Shown piece after piece: positions 35,434 to 44,291 of a stretch of 64,000 bases of DNA (position 1 is its first letter; each line of letters opens with the position of its first letter). The stretch lies in assembly GCF_023516455.1 (NCBI RefSeq), contig NZ_JAMGBA010000001.1:1054001-1118000 (forward strand), in the 5' to 3' direction. The notes beneath the pieces were generated by a model. It worked only from the letters and a program-made list of their open reading frames with translations. It had not been told where the DNA came from and made no database searches. Position numbers and translations under genes: made by a program. The stretch is from Sphingomonas caseinilytica (GTDB lineage Bacteria > Pseudomonadota > Alphaproteobacteria > Sphingomonadales > Sphingomonadaceae).

Positions 35434-36440
35434 ATCCAGCCTCCCCAGATGGCAAGCAGGGCAAGGCCCGCGATGAACAGCGTCTCAAGGATCATGAGCA
35501 CGACCGGCTTCCATCCGATATCGACGATTTCACGAAAGTGGGTTTTGACGCCGAGGGCCGCGATCGCCGCGACCAGGCACCAGCGTGAAGCGGTGTTCCC
35601 CGCTTCGCGGACGAATTCGGGCACTGGAACCAATGTGTTGAACACGACCAGCGCGGCAAAGGCAGTGACGAACCAGGGCAGCAGCGGCGGTCGATCACCC
35701 TCGCCGTGGTCGCCGTGGGAGCGCGCCCATATGCCGATGCAAAGGATGACAGGCAGCAGCATCGCGACACGCATCAATTTGACGACGGTCGCCGTGTCGC
35801 CGGCCTCCGGCGAGATCGCATATCCGGCACCGACGACCTGGGCCACGTCGTGGATCGTCGCGCCGATGAAGACGCCGGCATGATGGTCATCGAACCCGAA
35901 TAGATTGGAAATGGCGGGGTAGAGGATCATCGCGATTGTCGACAGCGTTGATACGCCGATGATGGTGAAGCCGGTCGCCCGTTCCTTCCGATCGTCATGC
36001 GGAAGTGCGGCGGAAATCGCCATTGCCGCCGAAGCACCGCAAATCGCGGTTGCACCACCGGACAGCAAGCCGAACTCCGGCTTGAAGCCCATCTTCTTCG
36101 CTGCCCAGATCGAACCCAGGATTGTTATCGTCACAACGCCGATCACCAGTGCGACGGGCTTCCACCCCAGGGCTGCAACCTGCTGCAAGGTGATCCGGAA
36201 ACCGAGCAGCGCGACGCCCAGTCGCAGGACCGTACGCGAGGCAAAGCTGATCCCGGCCTTGCAGCGGTCGACTTCGCTCAGGAAGTTCATCGCCATGCCA
36301 AGCAGCAAGGCGAACAGCATCACCGGACCGGAATAATGATCCGCGAGGAAGGCTGCGGCCCCGGCAATCACCAGCGATGCAAGAAGGCCCGGCCCAATCC
36401 CGCCGAAGGCAGGGAGCCGCAACGCTCGAACTCCATTCAT
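35430..36440 (-). CDS. YeiH/UPF0324-family membrane transporter (putative sulfate exporter)
   Basis: 336 residues with about ten membrane helices. The family signature is visible: VDRCKAGISFASRTVLRLGVALLGFRIT, then SGGATAICGASAAMAIS, and GATIHDVAQVVGAGYAIS. YeiH proteins are called putative sulfate exporters on indirect evidence. In this operon, next to a TauD-type dioxygenase that might release sulfite or sulfate from an organosulfur compound, that role would make sense. It starts 4 bases after the MFS stop. Confidence 0.85.
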   Translation of the reverse strand: MNGVRALRLPAFGGIGPGLLASLVIAGAAAFLADHYSGPVMLFALLLGMAMNFLSEVDRCKAGISFASRTVLRLGVALLGFRITLQQVAALGWKPVALVIGVVTITILGSIWAAKKMGFKPEFGLLSGGATAICGASAAMAISAALPHDDRKERATGFTIIGVSTLSTIAMILYPAISNLFGFDDHHAGVFIGATIHDVAQVVGAGYAISPEAGDTATVVKLMRVAMLLPVILCIGIWARSHGDHGEGDRPPLLPWFVTAFAALVVFNTLVPVPEFVREAGNTASRWCLVAAIAALGVKTHFREIVDIGWKPVVLMILETLFIAGLALLAIWGGWI

Positions 36441-36444
36441 CCAA

Positions 36445-37701
36445 CTACTCCGCGAAGGCGACTTCTGCCCGCGAGGACTGGCGGGCAGCCAGGAAAACCA
36501 AGGCTGCCGCTATGCTGGCGACAGGCAGCCACCGCAAGGCCCCGAGCAGGCCAATCTGATCGGCAAGCCAACCGGTCAGGATCGGGCCGGGGGCCAGGCC
36601 AAGAAAGTTGTTGGCGAGCGTGAGCGTCGCAAACGCGGTTCCGTGAATCGCTGCCGGCGTGAGGCCCGCGACCGTTGCGCCAGCAGGACCAGCGGTCGCG
36701 GCGGCAAGGAAGATGGCGAGACCAAGCAGCATCAGTTGCGGCGGTCCGGCCGGCAACATCAACGCCGCGCCCAGCAGGATTGCGCACGACAGGCTGTAGC
36801 CCACGGCGAGCTTCATTCGCTGCTCGGGACTGCTGAACATGCGATCGCTAATCATGCCGGTGACGATCATCCCGACACCGCAAATCGCAAGGAACAGTGC
36901 GGCGAGCTTCGCAGCACCGTCGACGGGAAGATGGTAGTAGCGGCTGAAGTAGGTCGGCAGCCATGCCGGCAAGGCACCGGCGACGAACAGCTGCAATCCG
37001 CTTCCGACATAGACGCATTTGAGTGTGCGCCCGGCGAATAGACTTCCGAGCTTTGGAAAAGCCTTCTTGCGCTCATAGGGCTGCTGTCCGGCCTTCTCCG
37101 CGACCGCCGCCAGCCGCCGTTCGCCGATGAGGATCGGATAAAGGACGGCAAGCGCCAATCCGGACAAGGCGATGACCATGAACGCCATCCGCCAGCCGTG
37201 CGAAGCGGCAACTGAACCGCCGATGGCGACCCCCAGGACCTGGCCCAGCAATCCGCCAGCCATGAACGCTGCGGACAGGGTCGCTCGCAGTCGCGTCGGA
37301 AAGGCGCTGACCACGACGGCAATGCCGACGCTGCCATAGGCCGCCTCGCCGACGCCGACGAGGATCCGCCCAGCCAGCATTTGCTCGTAATTCTGGGCGA
37401 CTGCGCAAAGGAGCGTCGCGAGGCTCCACAGGATCGCCATAGCGGTCAGGCTTTTGACGCGGCCCCAACGGTCGGCGATCAGCGAGAGCGGGAAGGTCAG
37501 CAGGCCCACCATGATGGCCACGACGCCACTCAACAAGCCTAGCTGGCTGTCGCTCAATGCCCATTCGGACTTGAGCAACGGGAACACGGCATTCAAGACC
37601 TGCCGCGCCATATAGTCGGAAATAAGCAGGCCGAACGTCAGCGCGAAGACGACCCACGCGTAACGCGGGATCGGAAGCTGGCGTTCGGTTGCTTCAGTCA
37701 T
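36445..37701 (-). CDS. Major facilitator superfamily transporter
   Basis: 418 residues, 12 predicted helices. It has the MFS loop 2-3 motif (LIADRWGRVKSLTAMAILWS) and RILVGVGEAAYGSVG in helix 4, typical of anion/organic-acid or spinster-like carriers. A central basic loop (ERKKAFPKLGSLF) lies between helices 6 and 7. The start overlaps the BKACE stop by 4 bases (ATGA). It is probably the importer of the compound that this operon degrades. Confidence 0.9.
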   Translation of the reverse strand: MTEATERQLPIPRYAWVVFALTFGLLISDYMARQVLNAVFPLLKSEWALSDSQLGLLSGVVAIMVGLLTFPLSLIADRWGRVKSLTAMAILWSLATLLCAVAQNYEQMLAGRILVGVGEAAYGSVGIAVVVSAFPTRLRATLSAAFMAGGLLGQVLGVAIGGSVAASHGWRMAFMVIALSGLALAVLYPILIGERRLAAVAEKAGQQPYERKKAFPKLGSLFAGRTLKCVYVGSGLQLFVAGALPAWLPTYFSRYYHLPVDGAAKLAALFLAICGVGMIVTGMISDRMFSSPEQRMKLAVGYSLSCAILLGAALMLPAGPPQLMLLGLAIFLAAATAGPAGATVAGLTPAAIHGTAFATLTLANNFLGLAPGPILTGWLADQIGLLGALRWLPVASIAAALVFLAARQSSRAEVAFAE

Positions 37702-38756
37702 GCGGCGTACCGGTTGGGAAGTGCACGGCGACCGGGCTCGCGGTTCGGCACCATGCCGAGTTGAGCCAGCGTCTCGTCGACGCTGTTATACTGTACACCG
37801 ATCTTGTAGATTTCGCGCGCTTCCTTGGCGGTCGCGACTTCGCGGCCGAGTTCCTTGGCGATCCGCACCAGCTGTTCGACCTGCTGGACCGACGTGATCT
37901 TGTTGCCGTCGGGGCCGTAGAGCGTATCCTCGTTGCCGCAGCGCACGTGCATGCCAAGCGCCATGGCCATGACATTGATCGGCAGAACGTTGCGCATGAC
38001 CGACTCCCCGGTGACGGTCGAACCATCGGGAGCGCGGCGGACGAATTCCATGAAATTGTTCGGATTGGGACCGTCGAAGCCGCCGCCGATGCCGACCCAG
38101 GTGAGGTTCAGCGGGCCGTTGTAGTGGCCGCGGCGGATCAGGCGTTCGACCGTTTCCAGATCCGGCATGCAGGTCAGCTGGAAGTGCGGCTGGATGCCGG
38201 CGGCGACCAGGCGGCGGAGATGCTCCTCGACCCATTCCGGACCGGCCGGAACGACCATCTCACGATAGGCATGATAGGTGGCCGGATCGGCCAGGCTGGT
38301 CTGCTTGTATTCGGCGTCGCTCATCAGATCCATGATGTTCATCTGCGTCGTGTTGACGGCGATGGTCACCTGGTCCGGCTTCGGGGTCAGTTCGGCCAGC
38401 ATGTGGCGCGTGTCGTCTGACAGCCACTTGGCCTCGGCCCCCTCGCCCTCCGGCGCGAACGAGATCGACCCGCCGACCTGAAGGATCATGTCGGGTACGG
38501 CCTGGCGAAGCAGGCCGAGCAGCTCGTTGAACTTGGACAGGCGCTTCGAGCCCTTCCCGTCCAGCTCGCGGACGTGGATGTGCAGCACGGTCGCGCCGGC
38601 GTTGTAGCAATCGACCGCTTTCTGGACGTGCTCGTCCATCGTCAGCGGAAGGTCTTCGGGGAAGTCTTCTACCGCCCATTCCGGGCCATAGGGGGCGACG
38701 GTGATGACCAGCTTGTCCTGGGTCTCAGGCAAGAGAGAGTCGTCGAGGAACTGCAT
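37698..38756 (-). CDS. BKACE-family beta-keto acid cleavage enzyme
   Basis: 352 residues of the DUF849/BKACE family (Kce-like). The zinc-binding HIHVRE (His59, His61) and the acetyl-CoA-side motifs PNNFMEFVRRAP and ALGMHVRCGNEDTLYG (H-V-R-x-G-x-E-D) are present. Family members react a beta-keto acid with acetyl-CoA to give acetoacetate and a new CoA ester, as in lysine fermentation and carnitine breakdown. It sits 17 bases downstream of the dioxygenase gene. It probably performs the carbon-chain-splitting step of the pathway. Confidence 0.9.
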   Translation of the reverse strand: MQFLDDSLLPETQDKLVITVAPYGPEWAVEDFPEDLPLTMDEHVQKAVDCYNAGATVLHIHVRELDGKGSKRLSKFNELLGLLRQAVPDMILQVGGSISFAPEGEGAEAKWLSDDTRHMLAELTPKPDQVTIAVNTTQMNIMDLMSDAEYKQTSLADPATYHAYREMVVPAGPEWVEEHLRRLVAAGIQPHFQLTCMPDLETVERLIRRGHYNGPLNLTWVGIGGGFDGPNPNNFMEFVRRAPDGSTVTGESVMRNVLPINVMAMALGMHVRCGNEDTLYGPDGNKITSVQQVEQLVRIAKELGREVATAKEAREIYKIGVQYNSVDETLAQLGMVPNREPGRRALPNRYAA

Positions 38757-38773
38757 GGGTAGTCTCCCAGATA

Positions 38774-39622
38774 CTAGAAAGGTTTGTCGCCGATGATCCC
38801 TGCCCGCTCCATTTTCCGGACGGCGGGCCAGTAATCCATGACGGCGTAATGCTGCGTGCTACGGTTATCCCAGATGGCGACGCTGTTCGGCTCCCACCTC
38901 CAGCGAACCTGGTATTCGGGGATCGCGGCCCGCCCCATCAGATAATGCAGCAGGTTGGCGCCGCCGGGCGCATAGTCCTGCCCATAGCGGACGTTCTCGG
39001 GCGCGTGGAAATTGGTGAAGTGCGTCGTGAAGGAGTTGACGAACAGCACCTTTTCGCCGGTTTCCGGGTGGGTGCGAACAACCGGGTGTTCGGCATCCGG
39101 ATATTGTGCCTTCAACGCGTGGCGCTTCTCGATCGGCATGCGCGCACCGAAGCTCGCTTCGATAGAGTGGCGCGCATAAAGCCCGTCGATGGTTTCCTTG
39201 ATGTGGTCGGGCAGGTCGGCATAGGCCTTGACCATGTTGGCCCACATCGTGTCGCCTCCGACCGCCGGGCCTTCGATGTAGCGTAGCACGGCGCCCATCG
39301 GCGGGCATGCGCGCCAGGTCGCATCGCAGTGCCAGGCATTCTCATAGAAGTCCGGCGGCGAATTCAGGTCCTTGTAGATGCAGACGAGGCCCGGGTGGTC
39401 GGGGTCGCTTCCGGCCACAGGGTGATCTTCAAGATCACCGAAGCGGTGCGCGAAGTCGACATGATCCCCCTTGCTGATCAGCTGGTTCCGAAGGAACAGC
39501 ACCTTGTGCTTCAGCAGCTCGGCGTGAATTGCGCCGAACAGGTCGTCGTTGCGAGCAGCTTCGGCCAGGTCGACATCGACCAGTTCGGCGCCGATGTGCG
39601 CGGTGAGTTTCTCGACGCGCAT
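38774..39622 (-). CDS. TauD/TfdA-family 2-oxoglutarate-dependent dioxygenase
   Basis: 282 residues. The iron ligands are His98 and Asp100 in AWHCDATW and His258 in STQHYAV; an Arg near 269 (WPAVRKMER) would hold 2-oxoglutarate. GGDTMWANM is the usual TauD/AtsK motif. Enzymes of this family oxidise taurine, alkyl sulfates, 2,4-D, gamma-butyrobetaine and others, so the substrate is open. The start overlaps the oxidoreductase stop by one base (TGATG). It is the second gene of the operon. Confidence 0.9.
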   Translation of the reverse strand: MRVEKLTAHIGAELVDVDLAEAARNDDLFGAIHAELLKHKVLFLRNQLISKGDHVDFAHRFGDLEDHPVAGSDPDHPGLVCIYKDLNSPPDFYENAWHCDATWRACPPMGAVLRYIEGPAVGGDTMWANMVKAYADLPDHIKETIDGLYARHSIEASFGARMPIEKRHALKAQYPDAEHPVVRTHPETGEKVLFVNSFTTHFTNFHAPENVRYGQDYAPGGANLLHYLMGRAAIPEYQVRWRWEPNSVAIWDNRSTQHYAVMDYWPAVRKMERAGIIGDKPF

Positions 39623-40599
39623 CAGAAGGTGAAGATCGACGACCCGGTCGTCTTCCCTGCTTCGAGGTCGCGATGGGCCTGCTGCGCATCTTCCAGCGCA
39701 TAACGCTGGTTGATCTCGATCTTGATCCGCCCGCTGGCAACATGACCGAACAGCGCGTCGGACAGTTCCTTACGTTCGGCCGGATCAGCGACGTAGTCGG
39801 CCAGCGCCGGCCGCGTGAAATAGACCGAGCCCTGGATTGCCATCTGCAGTGCGTCGATCGGCGGGAACGGGCCGGAAGCTGTGCCGCAGCCAACCAGCAC
39901 GCCGCGGCGCTTCAGCGACTTCAGCGACGATTCAAAGGTATCCTTGCCGACCGTGTCGTAGACGGTCGTGACGCCCTTGCCGCCGGTCAGCTCCATGACC
40001 CGCTCCGCGACATTCTCGCGGCGGTAATAGATGATCTCGTCGCAGCCATAGCCCTTGGCGAGCTCGGCCTTTTCCTCGGTCGACACGGTACCGATCACGC
40101 GAAGGCCGAGCAGTTTTGCCCATTGGACCGCGATCAGCCCGACGCCACCCGCCGCCGCATGCAGCAGGACGGTGTCTCCGGCCTTCATCCACGGATTGGT
40201 CTTCAACAGCCAATAGGCCGCACTGAGGCCGCGCATGGTCGAGGCAGCGGCCACTTCATGGCTGATGCCGTCAGGCAGCTTGAACAGCGAAGGGACGGGC
40301 ATGACCCGCTCGGTCGAATAGGCGCCCAGCGGACTGCCGGTATAGGTGACCCGGTCGCCGACCTTGAAGCCGGTGACACCAGGCCCAACCGCTTCGATGA
40401 CACCCGAAGCTTCGACGCCCATCCCGTTGGGGATCGGAACCGGGTAGTAGCCCAGGCGGAAATAGGTATCCGCGAAATTGAGACCGACCGCTACGTGGCG
40501 GACGCGCACTTCGCCCGGGCCCGGATCGCCGACCGATACCTGCTCGTAGCGCAGGACTTCGGGGCCACCGGCCTCGTAAAAGCGTACGGCGTTCGCCAT
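39622..40599 (-). CDS. Quinone oxidoreductase (MDR superfamily)
   Basis: 325 residues from the ATG at 40599, which has AGAGGGAGTTAC before it. It is a zeta-crystallin/QOR-type reductase: PNGMGVEASGVIEAVGPGV, LLHAAAGGVGLIAVQWAKLLG (NADPH Rossmann motif) and SLKRRGVLVGCGTASGP; no zinc ligands are seen. It is the first gene of the minus-strand operon and faces the AraC regulator across a ~100-base gap. It could reduce a quinone or enone intermediate, or protect against one. Confidence 0.92.
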   Translation of the reverse strand: MANAVRFYEAGGPEVLRYEQVSVGDPGPGEVRVRHVAVGLNFADTYFRLGYYPVPIPNGMGVEASGVIEAVGPGVTGFKVGDRVTYTGSPLGAYSTERVMPVPSLFKLPDGISHEVAAASTMRGLSAAYWLLKTNPWMKAGDTVLLHAAAGGVGLIAVQWAKLLGLRVIGTVSTEEKAELAKGYGCDEIIYYRRENVAERVMELTGGKGVTTVYDTVGKDTFESSLKSLKRRGVLVGCGTASGPFPPIDALQMAIQGSVYFTRPALADYVADPAERKELSDALFGHVASGRIKIEINQRYALEDAQQAHRDLEAGKTTGSSIFTF

Positions 40600-40702
40600 G
40601 TAACTCCCTCTCATTCCTTGGAGAGTCCGGCCTACGCCTGCCCCGCCTTGCAATTTGCACAAATCGTGACAAATTCTGTTTAGCTAGTGACAGGAGGCGC
40701 GG

Positions 40703-41719
40703 ATGGAGCTGGTTCGGGCAGCAGCGCTGACGGGCTATTTCACCGTCGCTGGCGAACTGCAGCTTGAGACGCTCCCTCTCCTACGAAGTAACGGCCTCTC
40801 GCGCTCGATGCTCAAGAATCCCGAGCAGATGATCCCTGCAAGATCAGTCATTCGTCTGATGGAAGATAGTGCGGCCGCTTCGGGATGCATCACGTTCGGC
40901 CTCAGGATGGCCGAGCTTCGCGGCATCGCGGACCTCGGTATGGTCAGCTTGCTGATCGCCCACCAGACGACGCTTGGCGACGCGCTTTCCGTGCTGACCC
41001 AGTTCAGGAACCGCATCAACACCAACCTCGCGCTTCGAATCGAGGAATATGATGAGATGGTGATGCTGCGGGAGAATTTCGTGTTCGATCCGCCGATTCC
41101 GTCCCGACAGGCCGACGATCTGGCGCTTGGCGTGCTTGAGCAAATGTGCCGCTCCGTGCTGGGCAGCAATTGGAAGCCGATCGCGATCTGCCTTCCCTAC
41201 GAACGCCCGCCACTTGAACAGTTGCGCGTCTTCCAGCGCATGTTCTCGAGCCCGCTCGAATTCAATGCGGAATTCGAAGGCATATTGCTCAATCGGTCCG
41301 ATCTCGACCTGCCCAATCCCAGGTCGGACCCGGCGCTCGCCGAGCATGCGCGAAACCTAGTGAGCGCGATCATCGACCCCGGCGAACGGTCGGTAATGCA
41401 GGAGGTCGAGCAGGCCATTCAGATCCTGCTCCCGTCGGGCCGCGCTTCCGTTGGCAGCGTGGCCGACAGCCTTGGGATGACGGTCCGGACCCTGCAGCGC
41501 CGGCTGGATGAGGACGGGGCGCAGTTCAGCGAACTGCTCGATCGCGTCCGGGTCCGCGAGCTGAACCGGCACCTTGCACAGCGCCGCCTGCGCCTCACGG
41601 ACATAGCCGACATGCTCGGCTATTCGTCCCTGTCCGCTTTCAGCAACTGGTATCGCGCCCGCTTCAACGAACCGCCAAGCGAAGCCCGCCGCCGTCTCCG
41701 GCAGCGGGCTGAACTTTAA
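40703..41719 (+). CDS. AraC-family transcriptional regulator
   Basis: 338 residues. The N-terminal ~200 form the arabinose-binding-like ligand domain common in OruR/ArgR-type regulators (MIPARSVIRLMEDSAAASG, ADLGMVSLLIAHQTTLGDAL). The C-terminal ~95 carry two helix-turn-helices: GSVADSLGMTVRTLQRRLDE and LTDIADMLGYSSLSAFSNW. It is divergent from the six-gene operon and is most probably its ligand-responsive activator, with the operon's substrate as a likely inducer. A LysR/pirin cluster lies on its other side and is probably unrelated. Confidence 0.92.
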   Translation: MELVRAAALTGYFTVAGELQLETLPLLRSNGLSRSMLKNPEQMIPARSVIRLMEDSAAASGCITFGLRMAELRGIADLGMVSLLIAHQTTLGDALSVLTQFRNRINTNLALRIEEYDEMVMLRENFVFDPPIPSRQADDLALGVLEQMCRSVLGSNWKPIAICLPYERPPLEQLRVFQRMFSSPLEFNAEFEGILLNRSDLDLPNPRSDPALAEHARNLVSAIIDPGERSVMQEVEQAIQILLPSGRASVGSVADSLGMTVRTLQRRLDEDGAQFSELLDRVRVRELNRHLAQRRLRLTDIADMLGYSSLSAFSNWYRARFNEPPSEARRRLRQRAEL

Positions 41720-41728
41720 CGAACGCCG

Positions 41729-42427
41729 TCAGGCGACGTCGACGAGGACGATCTCGCTATCCTCGATGGCGGTAACGCGGATCTCGTCCATGTCTCCGAT
41801 TGCCGCACCATCACGGGCTTCGACCCGGTTCCCGTCGATCTCCACCCTTCCGGTAGCCGGGACCAGATAAGCCTTGCGATCCTTGCCGAGCGGATAGACG
41901 GCCGTTTCTCCCGCCTTCACCGTCGCGCCGACCACCCGGGCATTGGCCCGGATCGGCAGCGCGTCGTCGTCGCCTTCGATGCCGGAGGCGAGGACAATGA
42001 ACTTTCCGGCACGCTCGCCCTTGGGGAACGGCTTGGCGCCCCACTGCGGCTGGCCGCCGACCTGGTCCGGCATGATCCAGATCTGGAAGATGCGGGTGAC
42101 CTCATCTTCCATATTATATTCCGCATGGGCGATTCCGCTGCCAGCCGACATGACTTGCACGTCGCCCGCCTCGGTGCGGCCTTCATTACCTAGGTTGTCG
42201 CGATGACTGATCGCCCCTTCCCGCACATAGGTGATGATTTCCATATTGTTGTGCGGATGAGGCGGAAAGCCCGACTTCGGCTGGATCTCGTCGTCGTTCC
42301 AGACGCGCAGCTTGCCCCACTGCGTCCGGTCCGGATCATAATAGTCGGCGAACGAGAAATGATGCTTGGCGTTGAGCCAGCCATGATTGGCCCCGCCAAG
42401 CGTTTCGAATTTCCGTACTTCGATCAT
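41729..42427 (-). CDS. Pirin family protein (YhhW-like)
   Basis: 232 residues of the bicupin pirin family. Metal ligands expected from E. coli YhhW and human pirin are seen: His57 and His59 in FPPHPHNNMEI, and His101 and Glu103 in GIAHAEYNME. The N-terminal YYDPDRTQWGKLRVWNDDEI is typical. Some members oxidise quercetin, others sense redox state. A small 55-codon gene lies just upstream on the same strand, and a LysR regulator is divergent. Pirin with LysR and DoxX usually points to quinone or electrophile stress. Confidence 0.92.
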   Translation of the reverse strand: MIEVRKFETLGGANHGWLNAKHHFSFADYYDPDRTQWGKLRVWNDDEIQPKSGFPPHPHNNMEIITYVREGAISHRDNLGNEGRTEAGDVQVMSAGSGIAHAEYNMEDEVTRIFQIWIMPDQVGGQPQWGAKPFPKGERAGKFIVLASGIEGDDDALPIRANARVVGATVKAGETAVYPLGKDRKAYLVPATGRVEIDGNRVEARDGAAIGDMDEIRVTAIEDSEIVLVDVA

Positions 42428-42438
42428 GGTTCAACTCC

Positions 42439-42606
42439 TTACACTGCGACGGCGCGAAGCAAATGCTGAAGCGCTGCAGCGCTCCGGTCATTGAGACCTG
42501 CCGACATTGCGACCTCATCCGGCGTTCGCGCCGAAAGACGCGCCCAGTCGAGTCCGGATGCGATCCGGGAGACCTGCTGCCATTCCGATTTGCTTAGTTT
42601 TGGCAT
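42439..42606 (-). CDS. Small protein of unknown function upstream of pirin
   Basis: 55 residues starting at 42606 (GGAGAGGGGCA directly upstream), beginning MPKLSKSEWQQVSRIASGLD and ending LQHLLRAVAV, mostly helical. A longer frame extends to 42714 but lacks a ribosome-binding site. The stop is 11 bases from the pirin start, so the two are probably co-transcribed. No known family is recognised. Confidence 0.55.
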   Translation of the reverse strand: MPKLSKSEWQQVSRIASGLDWARLSARTPDEVAMSAGLNDRSAAALQHLLRAVAV

Positions 42607-42697
42607 TGCCCCTCTCCGTCTTGTTGCAGCGGAGATAGGCTTTGACCCCTTTCCGGAAAACTGTGATAAAACCCGACAAACTATTTGGAAAAGTTGA

Positions 42698-43615
42698 ATG
42701 GCAAATCCCGGCACGCCAACGCTCGATCAACTCCGCATTTTCCTGGCCGTGGTCGACGAAGGGAGCTTCAATGGCGCGGCGCGGAAACTCAATCGCGCCG
42801 TGTCGGTCATCAGCTATGGTATCGTGAACCTGGAGGCCCAGCTCGGCGTATCGCTGTTTGAACGCGAAGGCTCCAAAAAGCCCCGACTGACCGAGGCTGG
42901 CCAGGCCGTCCTCTCCGAAGCCAGGGCCATCGCCAACGATGTCGACGGATTGCGCGCAAAGGTTCGCGGCCTCTTGGAAGGCCTTGAGCCCGAGGTCGCG
43001 CTGGCGGTGGACGTTCTAATCCCGTCCCACCGCGTGGCCGCCATCCTCCGCGACTTCCAGTTTGCCTTCCCGACGGTCGCACTCCGCCTGCACGTCGAAG
43101 CACTCGGCGCCATTGCCGCACTACTCCTCGACGGCACTGCGCAACTGGGCATCGGTGGCCCGGTTATCGTCGACGATCCCTCGTTCGAGCGCGCTTCCGC
43201 GGGAACGGTCGAGCTAATCCCGGTCGCGGCGCCCACGCACGCGTTGGCGCAGATGGAAAAGCCGATGTCGGGAGCAGCGCGCAACTATATCCAGCTGGTG
43301 CTGACCGATCGTTCGCCGTTAACTCAAGGGCGCGACTTCGGGGTAATGAGCAGCAGGTCGTGGCGGCTTGCCGATCTCGGCGCCAAGCATGCGCTCCTTC
43401 TCGAAGGCATTGGCTGGGGCAATATGCCGCGCGAGATGGTGCAAGCCGATCTCGACAGGGGCCGGCTGGTGGAGCTTCACCTCCCAGATCATCGCGGCGG
43501 GGTCTATGGGTTGTCCGCGCTGTGGCGGCGCGATCAGCCACCCGGGCCCGCAACGCGATGGCTGCTCGACCGGTTCGTCGAGTGGGATCGGGGCGCCGCA
43601 AGGCCGTCCGTTTAA
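42698..43615 (+). CDS. LysR-family transcriptional regulator
   Basis: 305 residues with the N-terminal winged helix typical of LysR (LDQLRIFLAVVDEGSFNGAARKLNRAVSVISYGIVNLEAQLGVSLFER) and a periplasmic-binding-like effector domain after residue ~90. The start is ATG 42698 with GGAAAAG upstream. It is divergent from the small gene plus pirin (91-base gap) and followed by DoxX, so it probably controls both. The effector may be a quinone or other electrophile, by analogy with similar clusters. Confidence 0.93.
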   Translation: MANPGTPTLDQLRIFLAVVDEGSFNGAARKLNRAVSVISYGIVNLEAQLGVSLFEREGSKKPRLTEAGQAVLSEARAIANDVDGLRAKVRGLLEGLEPEVALAVDVLIPSHRVAAILRDFQFAFPTVALRLHVEALGAIAALLLDGTAQLGIGGPVIVDDPSFERASAGTVELIPVAAPTHALAQMEKPMSGAARNYIQLVLTDRSPLTQGRDFGVMSSRSWRLADLGAKHALLLEGIGWGNMPREMVQADLDRGRLVELHLPDHRGGVYGLSALWRRDQPPGPATRWLLDRFVEWDRGAARPSV

Positions 43616-43720
43616 TTCATTCTAATTTATCGAACAACTTATCTCATATTTATGGGCTAAATCAGAACGCCTGCAGAGCCTAAATCATCGTCATTCCAAA
43701 CCCAAACAAGGGGAACGACA

Positions 43721-44149
43721 ATGATTGCTCCAGTTTCAAACAACCCCGCCCTCATCGTCGGCGGAAACAATTCATCGGATTATGCGGCGGCCGCGGGACG
43801 TGCCCTGCTCGCCACGATCTTCATCTTGAGCGGTATCAGCAAGGTCGCCGATCCTACTTCATCGCTGGGCTATATCAGCTCGGTCGGCTTGCCCTTCCCG
43901 GAAGTCGGCCTCGGCATTGCTATCCTGGTTGAGATCGTCGGCGGCATCGCCCTGGTCCTCGGCTATCGCACCAAGCTGGTCGCAACTCTACTCGCGCTGT
44001 TTAGCGTCGCGACGGCAGTGTTCTTCCACTCGGCGCTGGGCGACCAGAACCAGTTCATCCACTTCTTCAAGAACATCGCCATGGCCGGCGGCCTGCTCCA
44101 GGTCGCAGCGTTCGGTGGCGGCGCGGTTTCGATCGACAACCGGCGCTAA
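43721..44149 (+). CDS. DoxX family membrane protein
   Basis: 142 residues with four hydrophobic helices. It has ALLATIFILSGISKVADP after the first helix, the usual DoxX opening, and LGFRTK-like LVLGYRTKLVATLLALF and FFKNIAMAGGLLQV motifs later. AAGGGGAACGACA precedes the ATG. DoxX proteins accompany quinone- or thiol-related redox enzymes, and this one probably belongs to the LysR/pirin regulon. A strong terminator follows. Confidence 0.9.
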   Translation: MIAPVSNNPALIVGGNNSSDYAAAAGRALLATIFILSGISKVADPTSSLGYISSVGLPFPEVGLGIAILVEIVGGIALVLGYRTKLVATLLALFSVATAVFFHSALGDQNQFIHFFKNIAMAGGLLQVAAFGGGAVSIDNRR

Positions 44150-44166
44150 GCACACAACATCATTCG

Positions 44167-44191
44167 GGCCGGGCGGAAACGCCCGGCCTTT
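44167..44191 (+). terminator. Terminator after doxX-like gene
   Basis: GGCCGGGCG (44167-44175), loop GAAA, CGCCCGGCC (44180-44188) then TTT: a perfect 9-bp GNRA-type hairpin 17 bases after the stop. Confidence 0.85.
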
Positions 44192-44291
44192 CATTTGGGC
44201 GCCCGCGTATAATCCGCCCGAAAACTCGCGTTTCTGCTTCCCAGCCTGTTCAATCTTTGCCAACCTAAGCTGCCGTGGATGCAGAGGGTCG

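Noticed and set aside
39622-39893. Possible frameshift at the dioxygenase/oxidoreductase junction
   Set aside because: The genes meet in a clean TGATG one-base overlap, and both proteins have full family length.
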